Below are positions 31,943-35,915 of a stretch of 35,915 bases of DNA, piece after piece. A model generated the notes under the pieces. It did not search any database and had not been told where the DNA came from. It was given only the letters and a program-made list of their open reading frames with translations. Origin of the DNA: Caldilineaceae bacterium. Lineage in GTDB: Bacteria > Chloroflexota > Anaerolineae > Caldilineales > Caldilineaceae. The first letter of the stretch is position 1. Each line of letters starts with the position of its first letter. Location of the stretch: contig JAPPAJ010000191.1 of the NCBI GenBank assembly GCA_026705565.1, positions 1-35,915 of the forward strand. The letters are read 5' to 3'. A program made the position numbers and the translations under genes.

Positions 31943-33988
31943 TTAGAGATTGGCCAGCAGTTCCTGTACGGTGTGAACCGGTGCCTGGCATGTCCGGTTT
32001 TGGCAGATCCAGGCCGCGGGTCGACCATCCGGCATGGACTTGCCCGCCAACAGAGGCAGATCGGCTCCATGGTCCGCCTCCACCTCGACCACGATCCGGT
32101 TCGGGTGGTACATGCGCCGGGCCTGGTTTGCCAAGTCCGACTTGACAGGATCGGCGGGATCGCCGGTGATGACGATTTCCTGTGGGGTCGCCTGCCAGGC
32201 CTGCAAGGCGGCGAGCATGCGGCCGGCAGCAGTCGGGTAGCCCGACAGCAGACTTCCCGCAAACTGGAACACCCGCTGGGCGGCTGCCCGGTACCGGGCT
32301 TCGTCCGTGACCCAGGCCAGTCGGATTAACAGTTCGGCTGCCATGCTGTTGCCGCTGGGGATGGCGTTGTCCTGGATGTCCTTGCGTCGCATGACCAGAT
32401 CCTCGTGGCTGTGCCCCGTCTGGAAAAACCCTCCGGGATCGTCCCGGTCCTCGAACTCCGAGAGCATCGTCTCGGTGATCGCACGGCAGCGTGACAGCCA
32501 CTCCATGTTCCCTTCAGCCTCGAACAGAGCCAGCAGCGCACGCCCGTAGGCGGCGTGGTCCTCGAGGTACCCGCGCAGGTGCGACGTGCCGTCCTTCCAG
32601 GTGCGGAGCAGCGTGCCGTCCGGGCTCCGCATGTGGTTCCAGACAAAGTTCGCGGCATTGCGGGCCGCCTGCAGCATGTCCGGATTGCCCAGCACCGAAC
32701 CGCACTCGGCCAGGGCGTGGATCATCAGGCCGTTCCACTCGCAGAGGATTTTGTCGTCCGTATCCGGATGCACCCGATGTTTCCGAACCTCAAAGAGGGT
32801 TTGCATGGCCTGATCCAGGACGGACTGCAATTTGCGCGGCTGCAGGCGCAGGCGCCGGCATGCCTCCTCGGGCGCCACGGGACGGTGGAGGATGTTATGG
32901 CCCTCGAAATTGCCGTTCTCCGTAACACCAAATACGGTGGTGACAACGTGTGCCTTCTCCTCGGACAGCGCTTCCTCGATTTCCTCCTGTGACCACACGA
33001 AGAACTTGCCTTCCTCCCCTTCGCTGTCCGCGTCCTGGGCGCTGAAGAAGCCGCCGCTTGGATGGGTCATCTCCCGCCGCAGCCATTCAAAGGTTTCGTT
33101 GATCACGCGCAGGTAGTCGCTGTGTTCGGTCAGCTGCCATGCGTGTAGGCAGGTGCGCATCAACTGGGCGTTGTCGTACAGCATCTTTTCGAAGTGGGGC
33201 ACCAACCACACCGCATCCACGCTGTAGCGGTGGAAGCCGCCCCCCAACTGGTCGTAGATGCCTCCGTTCAACATCCGGGTCAGGGTGTGTTCGGCCATGT
33301 GCCGGTCGGCAAGGTTCTGCTGTTCCCAGCTGTAGGCAAGCAGGAAGTCCAGGGTCATCGGCTGGGGAAACTTGGGCGCGCCCCCGAACCCTCCCGCTTG
33401 GCTGTCGAAGGTATTGCGCAGTTGACGGACGGCCTTGTCCAGAATTGCGGCAGGCATGTCCGCATCGCCTGCTGTCCGGTCCTGCGAGGACTGCATGAGC
33501 GCGACCAGCTTCCGACCGTGTTCGGTCAGATCGTTGCGGCGCTTGCCGTAGGCATCGGATACGGCCTGGAGGACCTGCCGGAAGCTGGGCATTCCCTGAT
33601 GGGGAATGGGCGGGAAATAGGTGCCGCCGTGAAAGGGGGTGCCGTCCGGCAGCAGGAACACGCTCATCGGCCAGCCGCCGTGCCGGGTCATCAGCTGAAC
33701 CGCCTCCATGTAGATGGCGTCCAGGTCCGGCCGCTCCTCCCGGTCGACCTTGATGTTGATGAAGCCGGCGTTCATCACCGCCGCCGTCTCCTCGTCCTCA
33801 AAGCTCTCCCGTTCCATGACATGGCACCAGTGGCACGCGCTGTAGCCGATGCTCAGGAAGATCGGCCGGTCGTTGGCCTTGGCGGTGGCCAGCGCCTCCT
33901 CGCTCCAGGGATACCAGTCCACCGGGTTGTGGGCATGTTGCCGAAGGTAGGGCGAGGTTTCGTGGATCAGGCGGTTGGTGTGGGTCAC
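31943..33988 (-). CDS. yyaL: Thioredoxin-domain protein, YyaL/DUF255 family
   Basis: 681 residues, matching the usual length of about 680. The N-terminal thioredoxin-like domain (about 1-165) has the family start [20 protein letters not shown] and a CHWC motif at Cys52 and Cys55. The rest is an alpha/alpha-barrel of six-hairpin-glycosidase type, with [50 protein letters not shown] and [19 protein letters not shown] chose the GTG at 33988 since the conserved N-terminus begins just after it and GGAAG lies ten bases upstream; the open frame further upstream is not family-like. The molecular function is unsettled; a redox or carbohydrate-related role has been suggested for the family. It stands alone between two unrelated genes. 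Confidence 0.93.
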   Translation of the reverse strand: MTHTNRLIHETSPYLRQHAHNPVDWYPWSEEALATAKANDRPIFLSIGYSACHWCHVMERESFEDEETAAVMNAGFINIKVDREERPDLDAIYMEAVQLMTRHGGWPMSVFLLPDGTPFHGGTYFPPIPHQGMPSFRQVLQAVSDAYGKRRNDLTEHGRKLVALMQSSQDRTAGDADMPAAILDKAVRQLRNTFDSQAGGFGGAPKFPQPMTLDFLLAYSWEQQNLADRHMAEHTLTRMLNGGIYDQLGGGFHRYSVDAVWLVPHFEKMLYDNAQLMRTCLHAWQLTEHSDYLRVINETFEWLRREMTHPSGGFFSAQDADSEGEEGKFFVWSQEEIEEALSEEKAHVVTTVFGVTENGNFEGHNILHRPVAPEEACRRLRLQPRKLQSVLDQAMQTLFEVRKHRVHPDTDDKILCEWNGLMIHALAECGSVLGNPDMLQAARNAANFVWNHMRSPDGTLLRTWKDGTSHLRGYLEDHAAYGRALLALFEAEGNMEWLSRCRAITETMLSEFEDRDDPGGFFQTGHSHEDLVMRRKDIQDNAIPSGNSMAAELLIRLAWVTDEARYRAAAQRVFQFAGSLLSGYPTAAGRMLAALQAWQATPQEIVITGDPADPVKSDLANQARRMYHPNRIVVEVEADHGADLPLLAGKSMPDGRPAAWICQNRTCQAPVHTVQELLANL

Positions 33989-34196
33989 GGTGGGATTGCT
34001 TCCGGTGGGATTGGTGGCTGGGGAGAGGTGCAGGCCGGCCAGTAGCGGCGCCTGGAATTTACCGACGGGCGCGGTTGGCCTTTCCCGTACAGAATGCCTG
34101 ACGCGGACAACCGCTTGCGATTGGCCTGGCCGGTTCGGTGCCCGCGGGGACTGTGATCCCCGGAACCCGGATGACCACACCCGGGTCCCGCTCCGG

Positions 34197-35582
34197 CTAG
34201 TTCAGCGCCTCGCAGTAACGGCCATCGTTGTCCCGATCATGGCTGGCCGGCTTCTCCCGGCCGGCGTAGAACGCTTCGTACTGGGCCCGGGTGTCGAAGT
34301 CGTTGCAGTATCGGCCCTGCCTGCGCGGCGGCGGGAATCCGGACTGGGACGCGTCGACAGGGGGAACCGGCGTTGCCTGTGCCGGCTGGACCGGCTGGAC
34401 CGGCGGTACGTAGGGTTGGCCCGTGCAGGTGTCCAGCATGGAAGACAGGGCGGATTTCTCGGATTGGGTTACCAGCAGGCTGTACTTGTGCTTGACTTCG
34501 ATCCAGTCCTGCGCATACCGGCACCAGGAAGCCTGTACCGGAGGCTTCCACTCGTCGGGCGCGCCGGCGCTCTTGGTGCGGTTGACCCCGCTCTCCGTGG
34601 CCTGCAGCGCCGACGCCAGGGCCAGGTCGTTGGCGTAGGCCCGTTTCCGGCTTCGGCTCCAGGCATGACCGCCGGAGATGTGGGCGTTGTAGAGCGGCAC
34701 GTGGTGATCGATGTCCACCTGGCTGGCCTGGGTGAATGTCCGTCCGCCCCAGGGGCCCACCCAGAGGCCCGTATCGACGGTGCAGCCGTTGGAACGGTAG
34801 GTGACGGCCCTTCGGCTTTCGGCAATCAGGACCTCGGCCCGGGCGTTCTCGCAGTCGCGGTCGTCATCGACCCAATGGTCCCACTCGTCCCTGTCGTAGG
34901 TGTCGTGGTGGGAGCGGTTCCCGACCGGAAGTTGCGCGAGCATGTTTCGGTGGATATCCCCGGACGGCACTGCCGCAGTCCGGGGAGCGGGTGTGCTGGT
35001 GGGCGGAGCTTGGGGAACGGGTGTATCTGTGGGTGGAATCGGTGTAGGTGGCAGGGCGGCCACCGGCAGACCCGGTGGGGCGTGGTCCACCAACTGGGCC
35101 CAGATCCAGACCCCCGAGTCCAGTTGCAGCCAAGTCCCGTCGCTGTTTTGTGCAACCGGCCGGACCAGCGCGCCGGCCGCAAGCTGACCGGCGAGGGGGA
35201 AATCCGTCCCCGGCCCGCGGCGCAGGTTCGAGGTGGTGTTTGTGACCGCTGCCGGCGGCGGTGGTTCGGGCGTGGCGGTGGGCAGGGGAACCGGTGTGGC
35301 CGTGGGCTGTGGCGCGACCGTTGCCGTCGGCTCCGGAGCCGCAGGGGTGTTCGTCGGCTGTGGGGGTACGGGTGTGTCCGTGGGTTCCGGGGGTACATCC
35401 GGGGTTGGGGTGAGGGTGGGTTCCGATTCGGAGTCCGCCGCCACCGGTGTGGGCGGCATCGGGGTCGGTTCCGGCGGTTGGTTGCGATTGCCGTTGCATC
35501 CCGCCAACGTCAGGCCAAACACGGTGAACAAGGTCAGGAGGAGGCTTGCGTATCGCGTTTGGGAGCGGATCCCGAGAAACAT
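34197..35582 (-). CDS. Secreted lipoprotein nuclease: SH3, HNH (DUF1524-like) and Excalibur domains
   Basis: 461 residues. A hydrophobic signal ends in lipobox LAGC with Cys29. A Pro/Thr-rich linker (30-112) leads to a bacterial SH3-like domain (about 114-166, with [12 protein letters not shown] and [15 protein letters not shown]). A second Pro-rich linker precedes an HNH-type domain (about 225-400) with DIDHHVPL at 290-297, where His293 is the likely catalytic residue, then AYANDL and [15 protein letters not shown]. The C-terminus is an Excalibur domain (about 422-460) with a DRDNDG calcium loop (Asp449, 451, 453) and Cys426/Cys457. It should act outside the membrane, for nutrient DNA use or attack on DNA. 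I chose the ATG at 35582 for its AGGA site and the lipobox; upstream codons are not signal-like. Confidence 0.9.
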   Translation of the reverse strand: MFLGIRSQTRYASLLLTLFTVFGLTLAGCNGNRNQPPEPTPMPPTPVAADSESEPTLTPTPDVPPEPTDTPVPPQPTNTPAAPEPTATVAPQPTATPVPLPTATPEPPPPAAVTNTTSNLRRGPGTDFPLAGQLAAGALVRPVAQNSDGTWLQLDSGVWIWAQLVDHAPPGLPVAALPPTPIPPTDTPVPQAPPTSTPAPRTAAVPSGDIHRNMLAQLPVGNRSHHDTYDRDEWDHWVDDDRDCENARAEVLIAESRRAVTYRSNGCTVDTGLWVGPWGGRTFTQASQVDIDHHVPLYNAHISGGHAWSRSRKRAYANDLALASALQATESGVNRTKSAGAPDEWKPPVQASWCRYAQDWIEVKHKYSLLVTQSEKSALSSMLDTCTGQPYVPPVQPVQPAQATPVPPVDASQSGFPPPRRQGRYCNDFDTRAQYEAFYAGREKPASHDRDNDGRYCEALN

Positions 35583-35915
35583 CAATCGTTCCTTGGTTGC
35601 AGATGGAGGCACGATGGAAGGATACGTCCGGATTCGGCCGAACCATGGTCGCGCGTGCGGTTGGCCTTGTGCAGATCGCATAATGCCTCTTGGGCTGGAT
35701 GCACAGATCCTTTCGGCGGATGTTGCCGCCATGCCTCAAAAAGCCTGGGGCCGAGGTTCGGACCCGGCCGGGCCGCGCGCGGCGGTCCGGATTTTAGAAC
35801 CATGTGCCGGCTTGGCCTATACTGTGGGTATGAACGCCAAGCACCATTGGTACGGCATTCTGAGTAACCCGACCACGAACCTTGATCCGGCAAGCTCTCG
35901 ATCAGCCCGACAAAC
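35583..35915. other. Right-edge region upstream of the lipoprotein nuclease
   Basis: No complete gene is evident. Near the edge a TATACT hexamer (35818-35823) with a weak TAGAAC 17 bases before it could be a plus-strand promoter for a gene running off the window. Minus-strand promoter elements for the lipoprotein gene are not obvious. Confidence 0.4.
35830..35915 (+). CDS. Possible start of an unidentified gene, cut by window edge
   Basis: An ATG at 35830 opens a frame that remains free of stops to the end (28 codons, beginning MNAKHHWYGILSNPT). It lies six bases after a TATACT hexamer, which would make its message leaderless or nearly so. There is no Shine-Dalgarno sequence. Too little sequence is present to recognise a family, and it may not be a gene. 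Confidence 0.25.
   Translation, partial: MNAKHHWYGILSNPTTNLDPASSRSARQ

Noticed and set aside
33975-35867. Long plus-strand open frame over the lipoprotein nuclease
   Set aside because: Antisense to the Pro/Thr repeat linkers and HNH domain; its Gly/Val/Arg repeats only mirror the linker composition.
1-35915. Defence island, prophage, transposon or CRISPR array
   Set aside because: I found no repeat-spacer pattern, integrase, transposase or phage structural gene. The Uma2 and HNH nucleases stand alone without partner genes, so a defence system is not supported.

Overview
The window is a bacterial chromosome segment of high GC content, with genes on both strands and no rRNA, tRNA, CRISPR array or transposase that I can see. 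Several features together suggest a Chloroflexota bacterium, most like the Caldilineaceae-type heterotrophs known from metagenomes: Tat-type lipoprotein solute-binding proteins with low-complexity Ala/Pro stretches after the lipobox cysteine, sugar-type ABC importers without their own ATPase, PhyH, Gfo/Idh/MocA and amidohydrolase catabolic enzymes, separate overlapping ctaA/ctaB genes, and a Uma2 nuclease with a Gly-Arg-Glu-Glu repeat tail. This placement is inference; no marker gene was compared with a database.

Layout. (1) 485-5896, minus strand: a tight five-gene unit read as binding protein, permease, permease, PhyH dioxygenase and FAD oxidoreductase, preceded by an AT-rich regulatory patch with an inverted repeat. 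(2) 6478-8884, minus: a Gfo/Idh/MocA dehydrogenase followed by a solute-binding-like protein with no signal peptide. (3) 9205-13100, plus: a MacB/FtsX-type permease, pheS without pheT, and an aldehyde dehydrogenase, ending at a strong hairpin. (4) 13168-15086, minus: ctaB and ctaA for haem A synthesis, translationally coupled. (5) 15316-16266, plus: an atypical SDR/NmrA-like protein. (6) 16340-19854, minus: a fatty-acid-desaturase/Rieske fusion resembling MocD plus MocE, an extended SDR, and a GH33 sialidase. (7) 20137-22660, minus: a class V aminotransferase-like PLP enzyme and a YcaQ/AlkX-type DNA glycosylase. (8) 23183-30104, plus: a type I phosphodiesterase-like enzyme and an amidohydrolase, then a second binding protein and permease pair. 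(9) 30396-35582: a Uma2 nuclease (plus), a YyaL/DUF255 thioredoxin-domain protein (minus), and a secreted lipoprotein nuclease with SH3, HNH and Excalibur domains (minus).

The dominant theme is import and oxidative breakdown of small polar organic compounds, probably modified sugars or polyols. Two importers each sit beside dedicated enzymes and must borrow an ATPase encoded elsewhere. The most unusual single gene is the desaturase-Rieske fusion, which joins a di-iron oxygenase and its likely electron donor in one chain. No substrate can be assigned from sequence alone.
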